A DNA stretch of 26,740 nt from an uncultured Prevotellaceae bacterium. GTDB lineage: Bacteria; Bacteroidota; Bacteroidia; Bacteroidales; Muribaculaceae. The stretch covers positions 1 to 26,740 of the forward strand of contig CALDIG010000229.1 of the NCBI GenBank assembly GCA_937904375.1, read 5' to 3'. A program made the translations under genes and the position numbers. Positions 8,632-15,040 of this stretch are shown in pieces. Below the pieces are notes generated by a model. The model was not told the origin of the DNA, made no database searches, and saw nothing but the letters and a program-made list of their open reading frames with translations. Positions within the stretch are counted from its first letter, which is position 1; each line of letters begins with the position of its first letter.

Positions 8632-9075
8632 TCACTCCCAGCGGGTGAGGTGATAGGTGCAAGTGATGCCGGTCACTGAATGGGTGTGCTTGAGAACCAT
8701 CTCCCTGTTGTCCAGTGTGACAACAGTGAATGTTGTGACCCTCTCAAGGGGGACAAGGGCATTAATTGTGGGCTGGAAACGGTCATCGACAAAGGTGATG
8801 GTCATCGCTTGGTGGTCATCGCTCTCCTGCCACAGGGCATAGCTGTCGCTGAAGCTGTGGTCGGCCTCATCAACGCACCTGATGCCGAACACCTTTCCTT
8901 GAAACAAGAAATAGGTGTTGCCATCGTAGTCGGCAACCGGTGTGCCGTCAATCTCTATATTGTCGAGATGCCAAAGCCCGAACCAGTAGCCAATGTCGCC
9001 GTTGTTGTGGGTGCAGCCGCACAAACTCATCAGTGCTGCGACGGCGAGGAGGATATGTGTTGCCAAGCGTTTCAT
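8632..9075 (-). CDS. Small lipoprotein, lipocalin-like
   Basis: The protein has 147 residues. MKRLATHILLAVAALMSLCGC is a lipoprotein signal with LCGC as lipobox and Cys21 as the lipidated residue. The rest is a compact beta-rich domain (YWFGLWHLDNIEIDG, then FLFQGKVFGIRC, then a final THSVTGITCTYHLTRWE). This resembles the small lipocalin-like lipoproteins common in Bacteroidales, where the first strand carries G.W.L. Its ATG immediately follows the stop codon of the Wzi-like gene (TGA then ATG, no gap), so the two are probably translationally coupled and may act together at the outer membrane. The exact role is unknown. Confidence 0.8.
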   Translation of the reverse strand: MKRLATHILLAVAALMSLCGCTHNNGDIGYWFGLWHLDNIEIDGTPVADYDGNTYFLFQGKVFGIRCVDEADHSFSDSYALWQESDDHQAMTITFVDDRFQPTINALVPLERVTTFTVVTLDNREMVLKHTHSVTGITCTYHLTRWE

Positions 9076-10638
9076 TCAAAAGGAGAAATTGCCGTTATAA
9101 TAAATCGAGAAAAGTGCGCCCGTGTTGTCGCCATAGAGCGTGCCATGGTCGTGAGCCAGCTGTGCCTTGATTTCGAGACCCTGAAGCCAGTGCGGGGTGT
9201 AGGTGGCCTCAAGCATCATCGAGGTGCCGGTGAGAGGCGTGCGGTGAGGAATGAACGGTGTGCCAAACGACTTGCGCCACGAGAGCAGAGCGCGGTAGCT
9301 TACCTCACTGCCTATGTCGCCCATGAGCCCCAGATGGAAGCCTCGCAGGCGGTTGTCGGTGAAGCGCAGGTAGCCGTCGGTGTTGTAGATTGGCGATTTT
9401 ACCATGGGTGAACCTATCGCCATGCCTCTGTTGTGATAGCCGTCGTAGCAGTAGTTGTTGTAGTAGTCATCGCCGCCAGTGGCGGAGGCGCTTATGTCGC
9501 TGCCTGTGGGATGCTCCTCGTCGGTGAAGTCTTTATAGGCGAAATGCAGAGGTCCACTCTGGTTCATCATGGTGAGGAACTCTGCCACGGCACCGGTCAC
9601 CACGCCGTGCCTGTCGCTGCGGTATTCCAGTCCCCACAAGCCGTCAAAGCCGTTGAGCTTGCCAATTCCCGAGCCATCTTCGAGCGGCGACTGGTAATAT
9701 CCTCGTAGCTTACCACCAGAGTGAAGCTTGTATTCTAGTGCAAAGTCCCATGAGCCCACATGGTTGCCTTCCACATAAATGCGGTCGCTCATGTTCTCGC
9801 CACCACTGCCGGGGATGAAGGCGTGCCAGAATGCCTCGGCATCGGCTTTCATCTTGACTTCTTGCCACATCACGCCGCCGGTGTAGTAGGTTGCCGTTCC
9901 CCCAAACTGACTTGCCGCCTGCATACCTATTGTGAACACTAGCGGTTTGCTGGGGTTGGTGCGGAAGTAAATGTTCTTGTAGTTGAACCAGTAGTTGGTA
10001 GTAATAAGTCCGTTGAAGTAGTTATAGTGATTTTCTAGCCATTTGGAGTCGCCAAGCCGGTAATATCCCAGCTCGCCCTTGATTTGCACCCAGCCTCGGG
10101 TAAAGGGGACGTTCTGGAAATTGATGAAGCCTATTCTTGCGCCGAACGGCGCGCGTGCGTTACCGCTCATTATCAGGTCGCCGCTGCTGAGGCAGCGGTT
10201 CACGAACCCAGGGTCAATGTCTTTCATGCCTAAGGTGAGAAAAGCTCCCCGGTACTTCCCCTCAACCCACGCCTGCTGCATCCACACCCGGGCAGGATGC
10301 TGGCTGTGAGTGGTCATGGCATCGTCGTCATGATTGTAGCGCTGATAGCTGACGCTCGAGGAGTATCCTCCCCATGCCTCGATGCCGGCACCCCACGACA
10401 GGCGCAGGGTGGTGTCCATCTCGTGCCGCAAAGCCGCGCTGATGAGTACCGAGTGGCACTGTGTTACCGTGCCACGACGGTTGCTGGCGATGTGGTAGGG
10501 AGCAAAGTCATTGCCGCCGGTGTTGATGGTGACACCCATGCTGTAGTCCACGGCAATGCTGTCGGCAGCAGCAGGTATTATGCTACTCACAACAATAGTC
10601 GCCACTAGGCACCATATATTCAGTTTAAACGATGTCAT
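9076..10638 (-). CDS. Wzi-like outer-membrane beta-barrel (capsule assembly family)
   Basis: The protein has 520 residues from the ATG at 10638, giving the signal peptide MTSFKLNIWCLVATIVVSSI ending near AAADS. A TTG ten codons upstream lies inside a palindromic repeat and is unlikely to be used. The mature part alternates aromatic and polar residues, with segments such as WGAGIEAWGGYSS, GYYRLGDSKWL and LLSWRKSFGTPF, and it ends in NGNFSF with a terminal Phe, as outer-membrane barrels do. The overall pattern fits the Wzi/capsule-assembly family, which in E. coli holds capsular polysaccharide at the cell surface. No capsule synthesis cluster is visible next to it, though a glycosyltransferase lies 3 kb away. 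The downstream lipoprotein gene follows without a gap. Family assignment is moderately sure. Confidence 0.75.
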   Translation of the reverse strand: MTSFKLNIWCLVATIVVSSIIPAAADSIAVDYSMGVTINTGGNDFAPYHIASNRRGTVTQCHSVLISAALRHEMDTTLRLSWGAGIEAWGGYSSSVSYQRYNHDDDAMTTHSQHPARVWMQQAWVEGKYRGAFLTLGMKDIDPGFVNRCLSSGDLIMSGNARAPFGARIGFINFQNVPFTRGWVQIKGELGYYRLGDSKWLENHYNYFNGLITTNYWFNYKNIYFRTNPSKPLVFTIGMQAASQFGGTATYYTGGVMWQEVKMKADAEAFWHAFIPGSGGENMSDRIYVEGNHVGSWDFALEYKLHSGGKLRGYYQSPLEDGSGIGKLNGFDGLWGLEYRSDRHGVVTGAVAEFLTMMNQSGPLHFAYKDFTDEEHPTGSDISASATGGDDYYNNYCYDGYHNRGMAIGSPMVKSPIYNTDGYLRFTDNRLRGFHLGLMGDIGSEVSYRALLSWRKSFGTPFIPHRTPLTGTSMMLEATYTPHWLQGLEIKAQLAHDHGTLYGDNTGALFSIYYNGNFSF

Positions 10639-10650
10639 AGATTTATAACT

Positions 10651-10706
10651 CAAGTTTCTAAAGTTCAAAACTTTATAAACTTGAAGGTTTGAGGTTAGCG
10701 TTTAAA
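10651..10706 (+). repeat. Type A CAAGTTT element with 7-bp-phased tail
   Basis: A 33-bp palindrome (10651-10683) begins CAAGTTTCTAAAG and ends CTTTATAAACTTG. Three heptamers follow: GGTTTGA, GGTTAGC, GTTTAAA (10686-10706). The palindrome lies 12 bases before the Wzi-like ATG, so it would be in that mRNA leader. It forms one end of a cassette closed by the inverted type B element at 10747-10803. Confidence 0.8.
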
Positions 10707-10746
10707 GAAAAAAACAATTTTTTCTATATTTCACACCGATTATCCT

Positions 10747-10803
10747 CTAAACACTAAACACTAAACATTAAACTTTGAGCAAGTTAATAACATGCGAAAC
10801 TTG
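10747..10803 (-). repeat. Type B CAAGTTT element with CTAAACA heptamers
   Basis: Three exact CTAAACA heptamers (10747-10767) and TTAAACT are followed by TTTGAGCAAGTT and end in GCGAAACTTG at 10803. Read on the minus strand this is CAAGTTTCGCATG, then TTAACTTGCTCAAAG, then GTTTAGTG heptamers. That matches the element at 13333-13383 with only a few substitutions, in the opposite sense. Confidence 0.8.
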
Positions 10804-10810
10804 AATTTAT

Positions 10811-10826
10811 ATTAAAACGTTTTAAT
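10811..10826. promoter_or_regulatory. Perfect 16-bp AT-rich palindrome
   Basis: ATTAAAACGTTTTAAT is an exact palindrome in the divergent region, followed by CTGTTTTTTTG. It could be an operator for a dimeric regulator or a weak terminator-like hairpin. No partner site was found. Confidence 0.35.
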
Positions 10827-10931
10827 CTGTTTTTTTGTTGTGTAATGGCTCTTGCGATTTGTCATTTTCAATAAAAATTATGAACTAGGTATAGCACGCT
10901 CTCAATCCATCGTGTCATTATTGTGATTGTG

Positions 10932-10954
10932 ATAGGTTATATTAAGTAACCTAT
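10932..10954. promoter_or_regulatory. Inverted repeat overlapping the -33 box (candidate operator)
   Basis: ATAGGTTA and TAACCTAT are exact 8-bp inverted arms separated by 7 bp. The right arm ends on the first T of the TTG -33 box of the promoter for the gene at 11073. Spacing and position fit a binding site for a dimeric transcription factor. The regulator is not identifiable from this window. Confidence 0.55.
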
Positions 10955-10984
10955 TGCAAAAGTGGAAACTAATAATTAACTTTG
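10953..10984 (+). promoter_or_regulatory. Strong Bacteroidota-type promoter of the 11073 gene
   Basis: ATTG (TTG at 10954-10956) is separated by exactly 20 bp from TAACTTTG (10977-10984), a perfect TAnnTTTG box. It predicts a leader of about 80 bases. An AGGAG Shine-Dalgarno sequence (11062-11066) sits six bases before the ATG, which is uncommon among the genes here. Confidence 0.75.
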
Positions 10985-11072
10985 CATCGTGCTTTGATAG
11001 CCACATTTGGTGTTTTTTATTGTAAGGTGCTTAATATTAGCCCATAAACTATTTTAAAAACAGGAGAAATAG

Positions 11073-11777
11073 ATGAATAACGATGCAGAAATAATGGAGA
11101 CAAGCGAAGTGCCTGAGCACAAAAAACGGCGCAAACTGCCCGTTTTTTTAGGGATGCTGGCGGCATTGCTGGCATTGGCGCTGGCGGCAAGTTGGGTGTG
11201 GATTCATCACATTTCTAACAATAATGACGCCGCCAATATGGGATTGAAGAACGCTAACGGTCAGGTGTCATCGTTGCAGAGCCGGATATCTAACCTTAAC
11301 TTGCAGCTCGACACCACCACGCAGGCCTTGAAGAAGGAGCGCATTTCTAATGAAGTGCTTGCCAAGGAAAACGATAGCCTGCGCACATTGTTCCCGATCT
11401 ACATCAAGAAACTAGAGGTTGCCAATGCCGATGGCAGCGGCAAGCCCATAAGCCAGTATGGCAGGGATATAGTGGCGGCGACATCGATGTACCTCTTGCC
11501 ACAAATCACCTACTATGGCTTTAAGCCCGGCGAGATGGTGGAGCTGCAAGTGAAACTCTATAATCCCAATGGGAACCTAGTTTTGGGTAGCGAGTCGCCC
11601 AAGGATGGCTCTTGTTCCTACACGTTCACCATCAACACCGTGTATCCGTCCGACAATGTGGTGGGGCTGAAAGGCTGGGGGGGCTCCGACAAGGGTCATT
11701 TCCCTGCCGGCACCTACCGTTATGAGATATGGTATAACGACATGTGCTTCAAGGCAGTGACGTTTAAACTGAAATAA
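11073..11777 (+). CDS. Membrane-anchored coiled-coil protein with C-terminal beta domain
   Basis: The protein has 234 residues and was not assigned to a named family. An N-terminal cytoplasmic stretch ends in KKRRK, followed by one membrane helix at about residues 22-44. Residues 54-107 form a coiled coil (QVSSLQSRISNLNLQLDTTT and onward), and residues 110-234 a beta-rich domain with GFKPGEMVELQVKLYNPNG and PAGTYRYEIWYND. The domain resembles immunoglobulin-like sensor or adaptor modules that face the periplasm. The AGGAG site supports the start. The next gene starts two bases after the stop, so they form an operon under the promoter at 10953-10984. A role in the envelope is inferred from topology only. 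Confidence 0.8.
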   Translation: MNNDAEIMETSEVPEHKKRRKLPVFLGMLAALLALALAASWVWIHHISNNNDAANMGLKNANGQVSSLQSRISNLNLQLDTTTQALKKERISNEVLAKENDSLRTLFPIYIKKLEVANADGSGKPISQYGRDIVAATSMYLLPQITYYGFKPGEMVELQVKLYNPNGNLVLGSESPKDGSCSYTFTINTVYPSDNVVGLKGWGGSDKGHFPAGTYRYEIWYNDMCFKAVTFKLK

Positions 11778-11779
11778 CA

Positions 11780-12331
11780 ATGACGAGATTTCTAATATTT
11801 GAGCTGATTGCTGTTATGGTTGTGGTTTCCACGACATCTGCCGCCAAAAATTATGTGCCTGAGCGCAAAGACTTCACGTTCAAAACTCAAGTGTTCACCA
11901 CCACCGATGATGATTTCACCGTGGCCGACAGCATCATCACCACCGTCACCGACAAGAGTGGGAAATCGTTTCAGTTAGTAAGCTTAACCGAACCTCTGGA
12001 CCCAGAATACTGGCGCGGCTTTGGTGATATCGTTGAAGATGACATAAACTTTGATGGCATCCCCGACCTGATGATATGCTTGGGACCAACTAATGCCTTT
12101 GGCGGATTTACCTACGACGGCTACGTGTGGGACAATCAATTACACAAGTTTATCAAAATTGAGAACTTCAACGAGATTATGGATCCAGCGTATGTTCCAA
12201 GCGAGAATAAGATTATAGGCACATTCAGGATTGACAACAATTACTGGACATCAGTCTATCAGTGGCAGAACGGCAAACTCGTTCTCATAGACGAATCGAT
12301 AGAAACTATTGACATCAACGACGAACAGTGA
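11780..12331 (+). CDS. Secreted FG-GAP/XAC2610-like protein
   Basis: The protein has 183 residues. MTRFLIFELIAVMVVVSTTSAA is a signal peptide. Residues 88-96 (D-I-N-F-D-G-I-P-D) form the DxNxDGxxD calcium-loop signature of FG-GAP/VCBS repeats, followed by LMICLG and by GYVWDNQLHKFIKI. That order is typical of XAC2610-like secreted proteins of unknown function. There is only one such loop, so it is not a full integrin-like propeller. It begins two bases after the upstream coiled-coil gene, which suggests co-translation and a shared periplasmic or surface role. Confidence 0.8.
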   Translation: MTRFLIFELIAVMVVVSTTSAAKNYVPERKDFTFKTQVFTTTDDDFTVADSIITTVTDKSGKSFQLVSLTEPLDPEYWRGFGDIVEDDINFDGIPDLMICLGPTNAFGGFTYDGYVWDNQLHKFIKIENFNEIMDPAYVPSENKIIGTFRIDNNYWTSVYQWQNGKLVLIDESIETIDINDEQ

Positions 12332-12334
12332 AAT

Positions 12335-12372
12335 CAAGTTTAAACTTGAAGGTTAGAGTTTAGTGTTTAGAG
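12335..12372 (+). repeat. Short CAAGTTT palindrome with GTTTAGA heptamers
   Basis: CAAGTTTAAACTTG (12335-12348) is an exact 14-bp palindrome, the outer ends of a type A element with the middle missing. It is followed by AAGGTTAGA, GTTTAGT, GTTTAGA in a 7-bp register. It starts four bases after the stop of the FG-GAP-like gene. Further on, CTGCTTGTTAACT occurs twice (12407-12419 and 12435-12447), echoing the TTAACTTGCT part of the type B element. Confidence 0.75.
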
Positions 12373-12480
12373 ATTTTCAGGTGAGGGTTCAGAAAAGAGT
12401 GTGTATCTGCTTGTTAACTAAAAAAAACTACAAACTGCTTGTTAACTTGTCAACTTATTAACTACAGACCATAAACCATT

Positions 12481-13296
12481 ATGAGAAACCACAGATTGTT
12501 ATTTTTTCTTTGCGGTGTCATGATTTGCTTCGTGATGCTCTCGTTGAGTGCCTGCAAGAGTTCAATAAGGCCAGGAGATAAGATGAGCAACAGCGAGATG
12601 GAACAGTTGGTAAAAGAGCTGAACAAAAATTGTCCCATAAACTATAAATTATTATCAGCCACAAGCTATGCGTGCGAAGGTAAAGACATCGTCATCGAGT
12701 ATGTGATGGATGAGGATAAGATAGTTTATAGTAACCTCACTGATAGTGCTCTATATAATATTTGGAGGCTTTGCTGCTTGGACGAGGTATCTCCAACCGA
12801 TAAAGATATATTCAAGTCGATAGTTGCATCGGGGTATGGCTTAAAGTGCAATTTTAAAGGCTCTATGTCACAAAAGAAAATGACTCTTGATGTGAGCAAC
12901 GAGAAGCTAAAGAACAACAAGCCTATAACTCAAGAGGAAATTATAGCGACCCTTGTTGCGATAGACCGAAACGGTTTGCCAAAAGATGTGGACCGTGTCA
13001 CAAAAATCGTGGATTTTAAAGCTGAAAAAGAGAACCTTATCTATGTTTATGAGATTGACGAGACCAGTTTTGACATCTCACAAATTGAGAGCAACGGTCA
13101 GTATAAAGAAAATGGCATGACCGTCATTGGTAACGAATTGCGCTACAACACCTTAACAGGGGTGTTGTATAGGCAGGTGGCTCTCTCGGGGCGAGGAATA
13201 TGCCACAGATATATTGGGAAAAGTTCTGGTAAAGTGGTTGATGTCCAGTTCTCTAATGCTGAGCTCAGGCAGATTGCGGATCAGGCAGGACTATGA
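12481..13296 (+). CDS. Lipoprotein with two tandem copies of an unknown domain
   Basis: The protein has 271 residues and no recognised family. Its lipoprotein signal ends in LSLSAC, with Cys25 as the lipidated residue. The mature part looks duplicated: each half has a helical start (SNSEMEQLVKELNK; ITQEEIIATLVAIDR), a strand-rich middle (GKDIVIEYVMDED; KENLIYVYEIDET), and a similar end (SGYGLKCNFKGS ending in SNEKL; SGRGICHRYIGKS ending in SNAEL). It follows the FG-GAP-like gene by 149 bases holding repeat modules; no promoter was recognised, so it may depend on the upstream operon or an unseen start. Confidence 0.75.
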   Translation: MRNHRLLFFLCGVMICFVMLSLSACKSSIRPGDKMSNSEMEQLVKELNKNCPINYKLLSATSYACEGKDIVIEYVMDEDKIVYSNLTDSALYNIWRLCCLDEVSPTDKDIFKSIVASGYGLKCNFKGSMSQKKMTLDVSNEKLKNNKPITQEEIIATLVAIDRNGLPKDVDRVTKIVDFKAEKENLIYVYEIDETSFDISQIESNGQYKENGMTVIGNELRYNTLTGVLYRQVALSGRGICHRYIGKSSGKVVDVQFSNAELRQIADQAGL

Positions 13297-13332
13297 AAAA
13301 TACAGGTTATAGCCCCCACAAATAAAATTTTT

Positions 13333-13383
13333 CAAGTTTCGCAAGTTGTTAACTTGCTCAAAGTTTAGTGTTTAGAGTTTAAA
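13333..13383 (+). repeat. Type B CAAGTTT element
   Basis: It begins CAAGTTTCGCAAG, continues TTGTTAACTTGCTCAAA and then heptamers GTTTAGT, GTTTAGA, GTTTAAA. It closely matches the minus-strand element at 10747-10803. Within it CAAGTTGTTAACTTG (13342-13356) is nearly palindromic. Confidence 0.8.
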
Positions 13384-13410
13384 TAAAATGCTCTCGCTCG
13401 CAAGGCAACT

Positions 13411-13566
13411 CAGATGTCAGACTTCAGATGTCAGACTTCAGATGTCAGACTCGTTTCTGATTGCTCGTTTCTGATTGCTCGTTTCTGATTGCTCGCTTCT
13501 GATTGCTCGCTTCTGATTGCTCGCTTCTGATTGCTCGCTTCTGATTATCTCGCTTCTGATTATCTC
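13411..13566. repeat. Tandem array with 14-bp period, two unit types
   Basis: Three units of CAGATGTCAGACTT (the last ends TC) run from 13411 to 13452. Three units of GTTTCTGATTGCTC (13453-13494), three of GCTTCTGATTGCTC (13495-13536) and two 15-bp units GCTTCTGATTATCTC (13537-13566) follow. Each 14-mer is two heptamers. Both unit types keep exactly the same period across the junction. The array is not in a coding frame of any recognised gene. Confidence 0.9.
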
Positions 13567-13578
13567 GCTTAATCGCAT

Positions 13579-13612
13579 TTTTATAGGACAATCAGTTTTA
13601 TAGGACAATCAG
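13579..13612. repeat. 17-bp direct repeat, two exact copies
   Basis: TTTTATAGGACAATCAG occurs twice head to tail. Its complement begins CTGATTG, the same heptamer that makes up half of the neighbouring 14-bp unit. Confidence 0.85.
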
Positions 13613-13640
13613 TATGAATATAGAAAATTTGGGAAAAAAT

Positions 13641-13699
13641 TCTCTAACCACTAATCTCAAACCTTCAAGTTTATAAGGTTTTAGAACTTTAGAAACTTG
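13641..13699 (-). repeat. Type A CAAGTTT element, inverted
   Basis: The 34-bp palindrome (13666-13699) reads CAAGTTTCTAAAG at its minus-strand start. Its minus-strand tail, down to 13641, is GGTTTGA, GATTAGT, GGTTAGA. Together with the type B element at 13333 it closes a 367-bp cassette bounded by inverted CAAGTTTC ends. It lies just after the glycosyltransferase stop codon. Confidence 0.8.
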
Positions 13700-13706
13700 A
13701 GTAAAT

Positions 13707-14843
13707 TTAAGCTTTGCCTCTTGCGCGGTTGTAGGTTAGCATGGTGTTCTGTGCCAGGTTCTGCTGGGTGAATGTTGCGGCGAGCCGCGTGCCCTTCTCG
13801 GTCATCACCTTGCGGCTCTCTGGGTCTTTAAGCACGCTGTTGAGGTGCTTGACGAGCTGCTCCACATTCTTGGGATCGAAGTATAGGGCGGCGTCTTGGG
13901 CAATCTCGCGGTGGCAGCCATCGTCGCTGGTGATGACGGGAGTGCCGCTAATCATCGCCTCGATGACGCACTGACCCATGCCGTCGGCGAGTGAAGGCTC
14001 TACCATCGCCTTAGAGAGTGCATAGAGGCACATGAAATTGTGCTTGTTCACACTCGAAATGCGCACTATGCGCTCGTCGATATTCAGCTTCTCGGCTAAA
14101 TGCTTGAGCTGGCGGTAGCGGTCGTTCTTCTTGCCGATGATGACGAGGTCAATTTTTTTGTCATCAATTTTTGAAAAAGCGTGGTATAAGGTCTCCATAT
14201 TGCACAAATCGCCAAAGTCGGTGATGGCGAGGATGAAATTGGTGGGCAGGTTATATTTGCCCTTAGAGTTCTGGATGAAGACCTCATCGTTGAGGTTCTT
14301 GATATACTCGTCGCGGAATGCCGTGTAGATGACGTCTATTTTGTCGGCATTGGTGCCATATTTCTTGATGATGGCGTTCTTCACATATTCGCTGGTGGCA
14401 ATCACACGGTCGGCGCGCTTGCAGGCGCGGCCAATGCGTGAGCTGCGCATGAGTTTCTCCAGCCAGGTGTAGTCTTTCATGAAGCGTTTGAAGGAGAGGT
14501 CACGCACGGTGGTTACCATCCTCACTTTTTCCTTGCCGTGCCCCATAGGCAGCACCGTGTCAAGACCGTGAAACACCTTCACGCCATGACGGTGGAAGTC
14601 GGTGAAGATGCCACTGCAGTTGCGCCACGCCCATTTGCTGAAAGCTTTATAGGGGGTCTTCAGGTGCACACTCGATATAGAGAGCAGCCACGACAGGCCG
14701 CGGTCGCTTGAATTTTCGGGGGTATAAACCATAAAAGAGTCTCTAGGATATTCCATTCCTATCGACGAGATTAAGAGGCGGTCGTAATAACACAGTTCAG
14801 AGTCGCTGTCAACCGTTCTTATGCCATCAAATCCTACAGTCAT
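13707..14843 (-). CDS. Glycosyltransferase, GT4-like (GT-B fold)
   Basis: The protein has 378 residues and should transfer a sugar from a nucleotide-sugar donor, probably for a surface polysaccharide. The N-terminal half holds VKVFHGLDTVLP and VRMVTTVRDLSFKRF, typical of acceptor-side segments, and RADRVIATSEYVKNAII precedes the donor domain. The donor half has NFILAITDFGDLCNMETLYHAF, VIIGKK and the family signature EPSLADGMGQCVIEAMISGTPVITSDDGCHREI. In the EX7E motif the first Glu is replaced by Asp (DGMGQCVIE), a conservative change. A following LYFDPKNVEQL matches the usual C-terminal helix pair. No signal peptide or membrane helix was seen. It stands alone between repeat islands; the Wzi-like gene nearby is the only other capsule-related hint. 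Confidence 0.87.
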   Translation of the reverse strand: MTVGFDGIRTVDSDSELCYYDRLLISSIGMEYPRDSFMVYTPENSSDRGLSWLLSISSVHLKTPYKAFSKWAWRNCSGIFTDFHRHGVKVFHGLDTVLPMGHGKEKVRMVTTVRDLSFKRFMKDYTWLEKLMRSSRIGRACKRADRVIATSEYVKNAIIKKYGTNADKIDVIYTAFRDEYIKNLNDEVFIQNSKGKYNLPTNFILAITDFGDLCNMETLYHAFSKIDDKKIDLVIIGKKNDRYRQLKHLAEKLNIDERIVRISSVNKHNFMCLYALSKAMVEPSLADGMGQCVIEAMISGTPVITSDDGCHREIAQDAALYFDPKNVEQLVKHLNSVLKDPESRKVMTEKGTRLAATFTQQNLAQNTMLTYNRARGKA

Positions 14844-14912
14844 TATATGTTATGTATATAAGGTATCGTGTTAATGAAAAATTATTTTTCTCAACAATGT
14901 GGAAAAAGCTTA

Positions 14913-14920
14913 CAAAGTTA
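14913..14920 (-). promoter_or_regulatory. Candidate glycosyltransferase promoter (-7 box)
   Basis: The minus strand reads TAACTTTG, a perfect -7 box, about 70 bases before the ATG at 14843. No TTTG lies at the expected distance upstream. Confidence 0.45.
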
Positions 14921-15000
14921 GAGACAAATAATGGAACGATAGATATTTATTTAATTAAAATTTTATAAAAAAGATGATGACGAGAGTTTTAGCCCACCAA

Positions 15001-15040
15001 AGTGAAGAAAAAGGAACCGTCACTTCTTCTTCACTTTTTT
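15001..15040. terminator. Hairpin at the 3' end of the MscS-family gene
   Basis: AGTGAAGAA (15001-15009) pairs with TTCTTCACT (15027-15035) and the plus strand continues with TTTTTT. On the minus strand, where the gene lies, only TTT follows the stem, so it would be a weak terminator in the needed direction. The T-rich side overlaps the stop codon. Confidence 0.4.

Larger units (their letters stand above)
10639..11072. other. 434-bp divergent intergenic region with repeat cassette and control sites
   Basis: This gap separates the Wzi-like gene (minus) from the coiled-coil protein gene (plus). It holds a type A element (10651-10706), a type B element in the opposite sense (10747-10803), a perfect 16-bp palindrome (10811-10826), an inverted repeat (10932-10954) and a strong plus-strand promoter (10953-10984). 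No ORF was seen. The Wzi-side promoter was not identified. Confidence 0.7.
13297..13706. other. 410-bp intergenic repeat island
   Basis: This gap between convergent genes is almost wholly repetitive: a type B element (13333-13383), a 14-bp tandem array (13411-13566), a 17-bp direct repeat (13579-13612) and an inverted type A element (13641-13699). No ORF and no clear terminator for either neighbour was found, although the palindromes could serve as one. Confidence 0.75.

Noticed and set aside
13411..13566. Considered as a CRISPR array.
   Set aside because: The units are 14-15 bp, directly adjacent and without spacers.
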